Assembly (NCBI GenBank): GCA_040881505.1
Contig: JBBEDC010000030.1
Span: 1 to 30,205, forward strand
Reading direction: 5' to 3'
Source of the DNA: JBBEDC01 sp040881505
Lineage (GTDB): Bacteria > Patescibacteriota > Andersenbacteria > UBA10190
DNA: 30,205 bases
Position numbers and translations under genes: made by a program. Shown piece by piece: positions 20,857 to 28,909 of the stretch (position 1 is the stretch's first letter; every line of letters starts with the position of its first letter). Under the pieces are notes generated by a model. That model was not told the origin of the DNA. It worked only from the letters and a program-made list of their open reading frames with translations, and ran no database searches.

Positions 20857-22041
20857 TTAGTGGGAGTGCCCTACCGTTTTTCCGGTATTATCCGACTTTG
20901 GATCAGGCGGGTATTTTGAGAGAATATTAGCTGCCAGGAATGTTGTAATAGGGACGGCAACCATCAAAGCCGTGCTGCCAACCAGCGTTCGCACAATCTC
21001 CTCCGTGATTGCCTCGGTGTTCGCTACCACCCACAATGGACGCTGATACACCGTGAACAGCAGCAGTGCCGGCAAAGCTGTTCCCGCATATGCCAAAGCG
21101 AGAGTATTAATAAGGGAAGTAATGTGCTCCCGCCCTACCGACATCCCCCGCTTGAATAAGTCAGCTGCAGTAAGCTTGGGATCAGCTTTTCTAATTTCAT
21201 CCACGGCCGCAGCTTGAGCGGTGGTAATATCGTCCAGTACGCCAAGGGCTCCGATAATAATTGCGCCCAGCAGGAGTCCTTTAAGATTGAGATTTTCAAT
21301 CGGCGATGTCTGCAAAAAGTATGCTTCCTCTGATCCTGATCCCGATAATCCCAGGAATGACACCGCCCCCAGCGCTAAGACGATGGCGAGTCCGATAGTA
21401 ATCAGCGTGCTTACTACAGCGACAGAAGTTCGTTTCGAAATACCATGTGCTAAATATATGGATATAATCGCGATGGCAAATGAGGCCACCATGCTCACCA
21501 GCAAAGGATTAGCCCCACCCACGATTTGCGGTACGACGTACAACGCTAAAATGGCTACGCTTACACCCAGTCCAACCATTGAGGTGATACCCCGCCAACC
21601 GGCGAATACCACTGCTAGAATTACAAACAATGCGAGCAGTATTAACACCAAGTTCAAACGATATTTTTCAAAGACATACACCTGGCCGCTTGTACCCGTA
21701 ACTGCCGCAGGATTAACTATCACCACAGCATCTCCAAGAAGAAGCTTCTGATCTTCCTGAAGAACTCCATATTGAATAGTGACCTCCTCGCCGGCTCGAG
21801 GACCAGTTGTAAGCCGCACTCGCACTTCTTGGGTAAATGGCCGGGCGCCGTTCAGTCCAACTTCTTCCTCTTGTTGTTCAGATATAATCTCGGTTACTTC
21901 CCCGCGATAAAACTCTTCATCAATAAGCTGGTTCGCCGGGGGAAGCGATACCGAATCATCAAGGATTTCCAGGCTATCATCTTGCGCTTGTCCAGCCAAG
22001 GGAAGAAGCAAGAGGAAGAATATCAGGACAATCATTCGCAT
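20857..22041 (-). CDS. YibE/F-like membrane protein
   Basis: 394 residues: a signal-like start (MIVLIFFLLLLPLAGQAQ), an extracytoplasmic beta-rich domain (YRGEVTEIISEQQEEE, PRAGEEVTIQYGVLQ), then seven or eight membrane helices with FAGWRGITSMVGLGVS, LLGAIIIGALGVLDDITTAQAAAVDEI and MSVGREHITSLINTLALAYAGTALP. These are the signatures of the YibE/F family, whose biochemical role is not established. The C-terminal HSH and its place between the Fur-family gene (7-base gap) and the ZnuA-like gene suggest a link to metal transport or homeostasis, which is inference. Confidence 0.83.
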   Translation of the reverse strand: MRMIVLIFFLLLLPLAGQAQDDSLEILDDSVSLPPANQLIDEEFYRGEVTEIISEQQEEEVGLNGARPFTQEVRVRLTTGPRAGEEVTIQYGVLQEDQKLLLGDAVVIVNPAAVTGTSGQVYVFEKYRLNLVLILLALFVILAVVFAGWRGITSMVGLGVSVAILALYVVPQIVGGANPLLVSMVASFAIAIISIYLAHGISKRTSVAVVSTLITIGLAIVLALGAVSFLGLSGSGSEEAYFLQTSPIENLNLKGLLLGAIIIGALGVLDDITTAQAAAVDEIRKADPKLTAADLFKRGMSVGREHITSLINTLALAYAGTALPALLLFTVYQRPLWVVANTEAITEEIVRTLVGSTALMVAVPITTFLAANILSKYPPDPKSDNTGKTVGHSH

Positions 22042-22048
22042 AGAAACA

Positions 22049-22477
22049 CTATGCCACACGATCACAAGCTTTGCAGGTTCCAAAAAATTCCAGCGCATGC
22101 TCTTCGATCGACGCAAACCCTCGCTTGCTCACCACACTTTTCTCAATATCCAAAACTCGACAGTCCTCTACATCCTCCACTCTTCCACAGCTGCGGCATA
22201 CGAGGTGGTGATGATGGGGACGACTCGCTAGCTCGTAATGTCCATGACCATACTGAAAATCAATTACGTGCACCAGGCCTGCCGTCTCGAAAGTATTCAA
22301 CGTGCGATACACGGTCGCCTGATCAATCGCGAGTGACTTCATCTGTTCAATAATAGCTTGAACGCTTAGCGGCACTTGAGACTCCATTAATATCCGCAAC
22401 ACGCCCATGCGGGCTGGTGTCACCTTCAGCCCGTGTTCGCGCAACGATTCTTTGAGTTGTTCTTCTGATACCGCCAT
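22049..22477 (-). CDS. Fur-family metal-responsive repressor (Zur-like)
   Basis: 142 residues. The winged helix is clear: LREHGLKVTPARMGVLRIL, then IEQMKSLAIDQATVYRTLNTFETAGLV. The dimerisation part has the metal site HGHYELASRPHHHHLVC, a structural zinc site CRSCG and CKAC near the end. The gene lies with a ZnuA-like protein, so zinc is the most likely effector, though Fur or PerR roles cannot be excluded. The start at 22477 lies 20 bases after a TTGCAA-type palindrome that would allow self-regulation. It is followed by the YibE/F-like gene with a 7-base gap. Confidence 0.9.
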   Translation of the reverse strand: MAVSEEQLKESLREHGLKVTPARMGVLRILMESQVPLSVQAIIEQMKSLAIDQATVYRTLNTFETAGLVHVIDFQYGHGHYELASRPHHHHLVCRSCGRVEDVEDCRVLDIEKSVVSKRGFASIEEHALEFFGTCKACDRVA

Positions 22478-22496
22478 CAGCAATATCCGACCACAC

Positions 22497-22513
22497 ATGC
22501 AAATGAATTGCAA
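22497..22513. promoter_or_regulatory. Putative Fur/Zur operator of the regulator operon
   Basis: ATGCAA-ATGAA-TTGCAA, the same layout as the box at 20826 with one base different in the outer arm. It lies between the stop of the membrane-protein gene and the regulator's ATG. Confidence 0.6.
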
Positions 22514-22518
22514 GTGTT

Positions 22519-23079
22519 TTAGTGCTTGTGATGCGGCAGTAGATGGTTCCGAATACTATACGCAATGGTGATACCGATAATAATGACCGCCAGATATATC
22601 CCCATGGCAGTGACATAAGAAAATGGAATACTCCTTAGAGACCCGAGCAAAAAAGCGCTGATCCACGACACCATAGAAATTACTCCACTCCCCAACAGCC
22701 ATGGCCGCTTACGCATGAACTCATCACTCGATGAATAATGTGTGTCAGTGTGTCGACTAATACGAGGAATGTGCGAGAGGTGAAAGAAAAATCCATTGCT
22801 GATAATAATGCCCACAATCGTGACCTTCACCAGGAACTTTGGCGAGGCTAGATAGGTATCCATATTCATGAGGAACAAGCTCGTCCCTGTTAGAAGGATG
22901 ATAATTAGGCCCGTCCATACGAGTTTGCTGCCCAGTCGCATAAAATCAAGCTCCACTTTAGAAATTACTCGATCGCGTACGCTCTTAAAAAACATTAGGT
23001 CGCTGGTGAATGCTCCACCTGCCCCCAGAATTACTCCGAAGAGGTGGCCAATTGTCAGAGCTACACCAAGATCAATCAT
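22519..23079 (-). CDS. Polytopic membrane protein of unknown function
   Basis: 186 residues with four or five membrane helices: a first helix GHLFGVILGAGGAF, a charged segment FFKSVRDRVISKVELDFM, then LVWTGLIIILLTGTSLFLM, FLVKVTIVGIIISNGFFFHL and two C-terminal helices. The tail ends HHKH and may bind metal. The layout resembles CopD/DUF2214-like small membrane proteins but I cannot name a family with confidence. It precedes the Fur-family gene on the same strand, but the operator and a likely new promoter separate them. Confidence 0.65.
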   Translation of the reverse strand: MIDLGVALTIGHLFGVILGAGGAFTSDLMFFKSVRDRVISKVELDFMRLGSKLVWTGLIIILLTGTSLFLMNMDTYLASPKFLVKVTIVGIIISNGFFFHLSHIPRISRHTDTHYSSSDEFMRKRPWLLGSGVISMVSWISAFLLGSLRSIPFSYVTAMGIYLAVIIIGITIAYSIRNHLLPHHKH

Positions 23080-23085
23080 GACTTG

Positions 23086-23094
23086 ATTATACCA
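23086..23094 (-). promoter_or_regulatory. Consensus extended -10 promoter (leaderless)
   Basis: TGG-TATAAT on the minus strand, six bases, then the ATG at 23079. This is the clearest leaderless promoter in the window. Confidence 0.65.
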
Positions 23095-23129
23095 TTTCTC
23101 AGTTCTTCGTCAGCCTTGTCTAACTCAAA

Positions 23130-23158
23130 CTGACAAAGTGTGCAAAAATTCCTACAGT
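23130..23158 (+). promoter_or_regulatory. Candidate promoter of the penicillin-binding protein gene
   Basis: CTGACA and TACAGT are separated by 17 bases. A second -10, TATAGT, lies near 23190. Either gives a leader of 100 bases or more before the ATG at 23300; that leader has no other gene. Confidence 0.4.
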
Positions 23159-23299
23159 TTCACCTTTCGAAGCTACGGCGGCAGGCGTATAGTGGGAAGT
23201 AAGAAAGGGGCTACACTACACAATTTTCAGGGGATGATCTGGTGAGAAGGTTTTTCCGCGCAACCTCTTTCGAATCGTGCATATAAATACCTCGCCAAC

Positions 23300-25354
23300 A
23301 TGAGAACATATACAAAAATAAAACGGCACCTGCAGAATGGGTGCTTGTTTTTGTTTGCGATCGTTCTTTGTACAACTGTAGTGTTCACTGCTCACAGCCT
23401 GCGCATATACCGAAGTTATGCCATGAATTACAACACAGAAGAAATTATGAATCGGCGTGATACGGGCCTGGTCCTGCTTGACCGGGAAGGAGAACCCTTC
23501 TTTACCTTCTATGAGCCACGCTTTAAAACTTTTGTCCCCCTGCGCGAGATTCCACCCCAAGTCCAACAGGCAGTTATCGCCGCAGAAGATAAAACGTTCT
23601 ACAGCCATCGCGGATACTCTCTGCGCGGTATGCTTCGATCGATATACATTAACTACTACAAAGGAGACCTCGTGAACGGCGGTTCCACCATCACCCAACA
23701 ATTAATCAAAAATTCTTTTCTCTCCCCCACTAAAAGCCTGCGCCGCAAATACCACGAACTGCTGTTAGCCATAAAGCTAGAACGGCACTTTACCAAAGAC
23801 CAGATCCTGGAAATGTATATTAACTCTGCATATTTCGGTGAAGGAGTGTTTGGAATAGAGGAAGCAGCGCAGACGTACTTTAAAAAACCAGTACAAGACC
23901 TCACGCTCGCAGAGGCCAGCATGATTGCGGGATTGTTGCCGGCTCCGAGCGCTTACTCTCCGCTAAATGGAGCGCTCAGCGCTAGCAAGGAGAGACAACG
24001 CTTTGTCTTAAACCAGATGGTTATAGCAAATCTAATTACTCTTGGAGAGGGCAAAGATGCATATAGAAGTGACTTAACATTCAACCAAACAGGCAAGAAT
24101 ATTAATAGCGAAGCCCCTCACTTTGCACTTCTTGTTCGTGATCAGCTCATTCAGGAATTTGGGGAAGAGGCGATCATACGCTCTGGATTCCGGGTCCAAA
24201 CAACTCTCGACCGCACAGCTCAACGCTTTGCTCAGGAATCACTAAGTCAGTACATCCCCACCCTCGCTAGTAAAAATGTGAGTAATGGAGCAGCTGTTGT
24301 CATTGATCCTCCTAGCGGAGAGGTCCGTGCCCTCGTCGGAAGTGTAGATTGGAATCAGGAAAAATTTGGAAAAATAAACATGGCAACCGCTCCCCGCCAA
24401 ACAGGATCGGCCTTTAAACCAATCGTATATGCGGCTGCCTTCGAACAAGGAGACATTACTCCCTCGACAATCCTTCCAGATAAACCGAAAACGTATGGAA
24501 AAGACTATCGCCCTGCAAACTACGATGGAAGATTTCGCGGACAGGTATCGGTGCGACAAGCTCTGGGCAATTCTTTAAATGTCCCCGCCGTTGAAACTAC
24601 ATACCGTATCGGCCCGGCTCGAGTCGTGAATATGGCTAAGCGCCTGGGTATCACCACCATGCGGCCCGAGGCTTCGCATAATCTATCAACAGCCTTAGGG
24701 AGCGAGGGTATCAGTTTGTATGAGCTGACAGGTGCCTACGCTACATTTGCTAATGGTGGATACCAGACGGGACCTAAAACGATTCTGAACATTAAAGATA
24801 AGCACAATAAGCTCGTAGCATTTGAGCAGGTACAGGCTCGGCAGTCGCTGGACTCCCGGATCGCCTTTCAGATAACTTCGATCCTGTCAGACAACAACAC
24901 CCGCAGGCAGGTATTTGGCGATTCGTTGGTAGTCAACCATCCCGCCGCTGCTAAGACCGGCACTACCCAAAACTTCCGGGACAATTGGACGGTTGGGTAC
25001 ACTCCTTCGCTGGCAGTTGGAATATGGATTGGCAATAGCAACAATGATCCTTTAGATCGCGTTGCCGGTGCACTTGGAGCTGCCCCTATCTGGAGAGATC
25101 TCATGAACCACTTCTTAGCCGAACAAGAGCCGAAAGAGTTCACGCCTCCGCCTGGCCTCCTTGCAGTTCGTGTCTGCCGCAATGGAGGTGTTTTGTCTGA
25201 TAGTGCACCGGCAACTGCAGGCCGCCTGGAATACTACCTGCCAGGAACGCAGCCTACTCATCGCTGTATTCTTACCACTCCTTCCCCTACACCCGAAAAC
25301 CCCGAGGAAGAGGGGGGTCAAATCATTCCTGAAGCACTCGCTCGAGAGCCTTAG
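23300..25354 (+). CDS. Class A penicillin-binding protein (PBP1A-like)
   Basis: 684 residues. One N-terminal membrane helix (CLFLFAIVLCTTVVFTAH), then a GT51 glycan polymerase domain with AAEDKTFYSHRGYS near residue 94 (catalytic Glu), GGSTITQQLIKN and LLLAIKLERHFTKDQILEMY. The transpeptidase domain has the active Ser in RQTGSAFKPIVY near 369, GNSLNVPAV (SxN) and AAKTGTTQNFRDNW (KTG) near 552. It builds and cross-links peptidoglycan at the outer face of the membrane. The C-terminal tail is Pro/Thr/Glu-rich. It opens a run of envelope genes extending to the right edge. Confidence 0.95.
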   Translation: MRTYTKIKRHLQNGCLFLFAIVLCTTVVFTAHSLRIYRSYAMNYNTEEIMNRRDTGLVLLDREGEPFFTFYEPRFKTFVPLREIPPQVQQAVIAAEDKTFYSHRGYSLRGMLRSIYINYYKGDLVNGGSTITQQLIKNSFLSPTKSLRRKYHELLLAIKLERHFTKDQILEMYINSAYFGEGVFGIEEAAQTYFKKPVQDLTLAEASMIAGLLPAPSAYSPLNGALSASKERQRFVLNQMVIANLITLGEGKDAYRSDLTFNQTGKNINSEAPHFALLVRDQLIQEFGEEAIIRSGFRVQTTLDRTAQRFAQESLSQYIPTLASKNVSNGAAVVIDPPSGEVRALVGSVDWNQEKFGKINMATAPRQTGSAFKPIVYAAAFEQGDITPSTILPDKPKTYGKDYRPANYDGRFRGQVSVRQALGNSLNVPAVETTYRIGPARVVNMAKRLGITTMRPEASHNLSTALGSEGISLYELTGAYATFANGGYQTGPKTILNIKDKHNKLVAFEQVQARQSLDSRIAFQITSILSDNNTRRQVFGDSLVVNHPAAAKTGTTQNFRDNWTVGYTPSLAVGIWIGNSNNDPLDRVAGALGAAPIWRDLMNHFLAEQEPKEFTPPPGLLAVRVCRNGGVLSDSAPATAGRLEYYLPGTQPTHRCILTTPSPTPENPEEEGGQIIPEALAREP

Positions 25355-25454
25355 GTAGCTTTCTCTGAAGAATATAAGGCAACACAAAATCATACGGAAT
25401 ACAAGGGATATGATCTTGTATGAAATACTCAGTATGATATTAAAAGGCTACCTA
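25352..25454 (+). other. Nested inverted repeats between PBP and the TreT-like gene
   Basis: TAGGTAGC (25352-25359, including the PBP stop codon) can pair with GCTACCTA (25447-25454). Inside it CATAC (25391-25395) pairs with GTATG (25432-25436) and ATACAAG (25399-25405) with CTTGTAT (25415-25421) around a 9-base loop. No T-run follows. It could be a structured end of the PBP message or a leader of the next gene. Confidence 0.4.
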
Positions 25455-25517
25455 TCCATTGCCTCGCACATGAAGCAATGAGATACTCTCACTCCTTTAG
25501 CCTCAAATAGCATATCC

Positions 25518-27362
25518 ATGTCCCAAGAAGACATTCTATTGCGACGCGGTCTGGCCGACATCCGCAAACAAATAGAAGACCTTCACCTGGCCTCAGCTGC
25601 ATATGCAGCTATTGGAATTACTGAAAATGAATACTTTGTTGTTATCATAGACGACGACACGTCTATTACAGTGAAACAAAGAGCAAACGGGAAGGATAAG
25701 CACGAGGAGATTCTGAACTGGATCAGAAAATATACCGCCCAGAACAATATGAAAATTGTCGCTGCCGCACTGCTCGGCAGCGCAGAGGCTGACCGTCTGG
25801 GCAGTGAGCTTTGGTTATCACTAGATATTGTACCGGTTATCAAGCACGGCAATGAACCTATTAACGAAACCACGGTCCAAGAAGCTGCCCGAACAGTTTC
25901 ACAGCAATTCGACGAGCACAATCTCGTTAAAGTAGTCCCCACAGACACCAATGAAGTCATTCCTTCTTTTCTGGTAACGCTCAAGGACTATGAAAAAACT
26001 GTCCCACAAACTGCCTGGGCATATTTGCATGAGCTGTCTCAAGAATTCCGTGAAAGGAATAGCCGAATGGTGTTTTTCAATGCGACTCCCCAGGGCGGCG
26101 GCGTCGCATTAATGCGCCATGCCCAGATGCGACTATACCGACTTCTCGGTCTCGACATTCACTGGCATGCGATGCAGCCCAATGCTGAAGTATTCGAAAT
26201 TACTAAAACAAAACTTCATAACGTTCTCCAAGCCGTAGCTCCTGAAGGAGTAGAGCTAACCGATCACGACAAGCAACTGTACTCCGCCTGGAGCAGCGAT
26301 AACGCTGAGCACTTTAAGCAGGTCATCCAGGAATCAAATGTCATAGTCATTGACGATCCGCAACCCTCTGGCATGATGCCGTACATCAAGGAGCATAATC
26401 CAGAAGCACCGCTAATGTACCGCTCGCATATCCATCTCGATAACGAACTACTCGCAAAGCAGGATACTCCTCAACAACGCACATGGGACTTCCTCTGGCA
26501 AAACATCAAGCTCGCCGATACCTTTATCAGCCACCCCATCGAAAGATTCATCCCTCATACCGCCGCCGCTACCGCAGTTGCCATGCCTGCCGCAACCGAT
26601 CCGCTCGACGGATTGAATAAGCCTCTCACTGAAACAGACATGGACTACTACCTTGGATTGTTTAACAAGATACTTTTAGAACACGCCCAGAAGCCGCTCG
26701 ATAGATCCCGGCCGTACATCGTTCAAATTGCTCGATTCGATCCCTCGAAAGGTATCCCCGATGTCATCGAAGCCTACGTTCAGCTGAGGAAAAAGCTCGG
26801 GACAGAATATCCGGTCCCTCAACTTGTATTGGCTGGGCATGGATCGATCGATGATCCTGACGGAGTTCCGGTATATAACATGACCATGCGCATGTGCCAG
26901 GAGGATCGATACCGGCCATACGCTGAAGATATTAAGGTAGTCCGCCTTCATCACAACGATCAGATTCTCAACGCCCTCATGCGAGGCAGCAAAATTGCCC
27001 TTCAACTCTCCCATCGCGAAGGATTTGAGGTTAAGGTCACCGAAGCCCTGCACAAAGGAAAACCGGTGATTGCTTTTGAAGCAGGTGGCATTCCGCTGCA
27101 AATTAAACATGAAACTACCGGATACCTCGAGAAGATTGGGGACGTGTCCGCGGTAGCTCAGCGTCTGTACGATCTACTAACCGACGAAAAACTGTATGAA
27201 CGTATGAGTCAATCAACAACAGCGACGCTCAATCCCAACTATTTCACGGTGTACAACGCCATTAAGTGGCTGTACTTGGCTAACCGCCTACGTAGAAAAG
27301 AATCTCTGCCCGGTAACGGAAATCCAGTAGGTGAACTCATTGGCGCCCCTCTTGCGTATTAA
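25518..27362 (+). CDS. TreT-like GT4 glycosyltransferase with N-terminal extension
   Basis: 614 residues. From about residue 185 it follows trehalose synthase TreT: FFNATPQGGGVALMRHAQ, then LGLDIHWHAMQPNAEVFEITK, IDDPQPSGMM, YRSHIHLDN and DTFISHPIERFIP. The GT4 donor domain has QIARFDPSKGIPDVIEAY, LQLSHREGFEVKVTEALHKG and KPVIAFEAGGIPLQI with the EGFEVKVTEAL catalytic segment. TreT joins glucose from a nucleotide sugar to glucose, giving trehalose. The first 180 residues are extra and of unknown fold; similar N-terminal parts may exist in relatives. Trehalose synthesis is thus likely but not proven. Confidence 0.8.
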   Translation: MSQEDILLRRGLADIRKQIEDLHLASAAYAAIGITENEYFVVIIDDDTSITVKQRANGKDKHEEILNWIRKYTAQNNMKIVAAALLGSAEADRLGSELWLSLDIVPVIKHGNEPINETTVQEAARTVSQQFDEHNLVKVVPTDTNEVIPSFLVTLKDYEKTVPQTAWAYLHELSQEFRERNSRMVFFNATPQGGGVALMRHAQMRLYRLLGLDIHWHAMQPNAEVFEITKTKLHNVLQAVAPEGVELTDHDKQLYSAWSSDNAEHFKQVIQESNVIVIDDPQPSGMMPYIKEHNPEAPLMYRSHIHLDNELLAKQDTPQQRTWDFLWQNIKLADTFISHPIERFIPHTAAATAVAMPAATDPLDGLNKPLTETDMDYYLGLFNKILLEHAQKPLDRSRPYIVQIARFDPSKGIPDVIEAYVQLRKKLGTEYPVPQLVLAGHGSIDDPDGVPVYNMTMRMCQEDRYRPYAEDIKVVRLHHNDQILNALMRGSKIALQLSHREGFEVKVTEALHKGKPVIAFEAGGIPLQIKHETTGYLEKIGDVSAVAQRLYDLLTDEKLYERMSQSTTATLNPNYFTVYNAIKWLYLANRLRRKESLPGNGNPVGELIGAPLAY

Positions 27363-27434
27363 GTAACAAAGATAATATGGATACATAGACCCTTGGTCTG
27401 TATGGTAAACATACCCCTACGGTTTTACATATCC

Positions 27435-27971
27435 ATGCCAAACACTTCTAAAATATCAATCTGGGCTCTCCTGCTCATAGCAATCTCCTTGAGCGGGTAT
27501 TACGTATATAACACTACGTATAACCGTGCGATCATTTCCTTTGCCGCCACCCCGCCTCCGGCAGTACATCCAACTGATTCTGCTGCTCCCGTCGCTATCG
27601 CCATCCCTTCGGTCAATATAGATCTGCCAATTGAAATTGGGGTAATTCATAACAATATATGGAGCGTTTCAGAATTTTACGCTAACCACCTTAAAACATC
27701 CGCTCATCCCGGCACAGCTGGAAATATTATTGTTTACGGCCACGATAAGCCGGAAATATTTGAATCACTGCGGACCGTACAACTGGGTGATCGAATTGAA
27801 CTTACTACTCCGTCCGGACAACCACACGTCTACGAAGTAACACAAATATATACAACTACTCCTAATGATACAGAACCCATCGCTCAAACCGCCACAGAAA
27901 CTCTAACCGTCTACACGTGCGATGGTGTTTTCAATGAGAAGCGCTTCATCATTCGGGCGCAGCCAGTGTAA
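27435..27971 (+). CDS. Sortase (class D/E-like)
   Basis: 178 residues from the Met at 27435; an in-frame upstream ATG at 27402 is less likely. One N-terminal membrane helix (ISIWALLLIAISLSGYYVY), a Pro-rich linker, then the sortase barrel: VAIAIPSVNIDLPIEIG, the catalytic His in IIVYGHDKPEIF, the catalytic Cys in TLTVYTCDGVF and Arg in KRFIIRAQP. Sortases cut a short motif in surface proteins and join them to the wall or to each other. A protein with a LAVTG motif, a membrane helix and a basic tail is encoded 1 kb away. Short hairpins around 27380-27415 precede the start. Confidence 0.88.
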   Translation: MPNTSKISIWALLLIAISLSGYYVYNTTYNRAIISFAATPPPAVHPTDSAAPVAIAIPSVNIDLPIEIGVIHNNIWSVSEFYANHLKTSAHPGTAGNIIVYGHDKPEIFESLRTVQLGDRIELTTPSGQPHVYEVTQIYTTTPNDTEPIAQTATETLTVYTCDGVFNEKRFIIRAQPV

Positions 27972-27977
27972 GTTAAT

Positions 27978-28877
27978 CTACTCTCCCTCCAGCACTCTTA
28001 CATCACCCTCGCCAAAGAGTCGAGCGAATACTTCAGGACTGACGGTAATTTCTCGTTCTGGCGCCTCAATATTAACTTCCTTTCCGAAGTCGCTGAACGC
28101 AAGTATTAAAGTAGCCTCTGGGTCATCGTTTTGAACCTCCGGATTTTCAAATGTAACAGCAACTCGCCGCAACTGCGGATTTTCCTCCTCATCAATCCAC
28201 ACGTCTACAACCCTGGCATCAAACGCTCGCAAAAGCCGGGCAACCACATTCCAAGCTTTGCTATTCGATGTAGGTTGTCGCAGTGCTGCCACTAACACAT
28301 CTTCCTGTTCTTGAGTCAACTGGCCCTGATAGTGTATTCCTTGCTGTTCGGTACCAGGGATTCTTTCAGGTCCTCGTCGTTGAAGTGAACTTCCAACATC
28401 TATCAGCAACTGGTTAATCTCAAGAGTGTTCGTTGAGCGAAGCGTATCCGTATCGACATACGTCCACTTATCAGTGAGCGTACCTTCAGGATTGAGCAGG
28501 GCAGGCAAACTGTTGAGCTTGAAGGCAACGCTAGCTGGCATAATCCGCAGCTCGCCTTCAGTAAAGAGCACTAAGCCTCTCCCCTTAGCTTCTATAAAAA
28601 GATTTCCGCCAAACAATGTATCGTTTTCCGTTTCCTGAATATCTCCTTCTGCCCGCATAACAACATCTATCAGCTGAGCAGGATTTCTCTGACTCGGTAA
28701 ATCTAATACCAGCTCAGCCATAGCATGATATGAGTTAGCGGCAATAACATTAGCAATCGCTTCTTCAATTGCGTCTCGTCCTTGTGTCTCCTCCTGTCCT
28801 TGAGAGCGAACCCCCGCAATGACGAGTACGACAACAACGGCTACCGCCACAGTCCACATCAGGTAACTATTTTTCAT
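27978..28877 (-). CDS. Membrane-anchored exported protein, LolA/LppX-like
   Basis: 299 residues with an N-terminal anchor (LMWTVAVAVVVVLVIAGV). The exported part looks like a beta-rich single domain: AIANVIAANSYHAMAEL, then repeated strands such as AEGDIQETENDTLFGG and GGNLFIEAKGRGLVLFTEGE, and the later QGIHYQGQLTQEQ and RRVAVTFENPE. The pattern recalls lipoprotein carriers of the LolA/LppX/DUF6612 type, but there is no lipobox Cys. Function unknown. Its stop lies six bases from the convergent sortase stop, and it follows the repetitive surface protein on the same strand with a 32-base gap. Confidence 0.65.
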   Translation of the reverse strand: MKNSYLMWTVAVAVVVVLVIAGVRSQGQEETQGRDAIEEAIANVIAANSYHAMAELVLDLPSQRNPAQLIDVVMRAEGDIQETENDTLFGGNLFIEAKGRGLVLFTEGELRIMPASVAFKLNSLPALLNPEGTLTDKWTYVDTDTLRSTNTLEINQLLIDVGSSLQRRGPERIPGTEQQGIHYQGQLTQEQEDVLVAALRQPTSNSKAWNVVARLLRAFDARVVDVWIDEEENPQLRRVAVTFENPEVQNDDPEATLILAFSDFGKEVNIEAPEREITVSPEVFARLFGEGDVRVLEGE

Positions 28878-28909
28878 ATGAGATACTTATGTTATAAATC
28901 GTACCCCTC

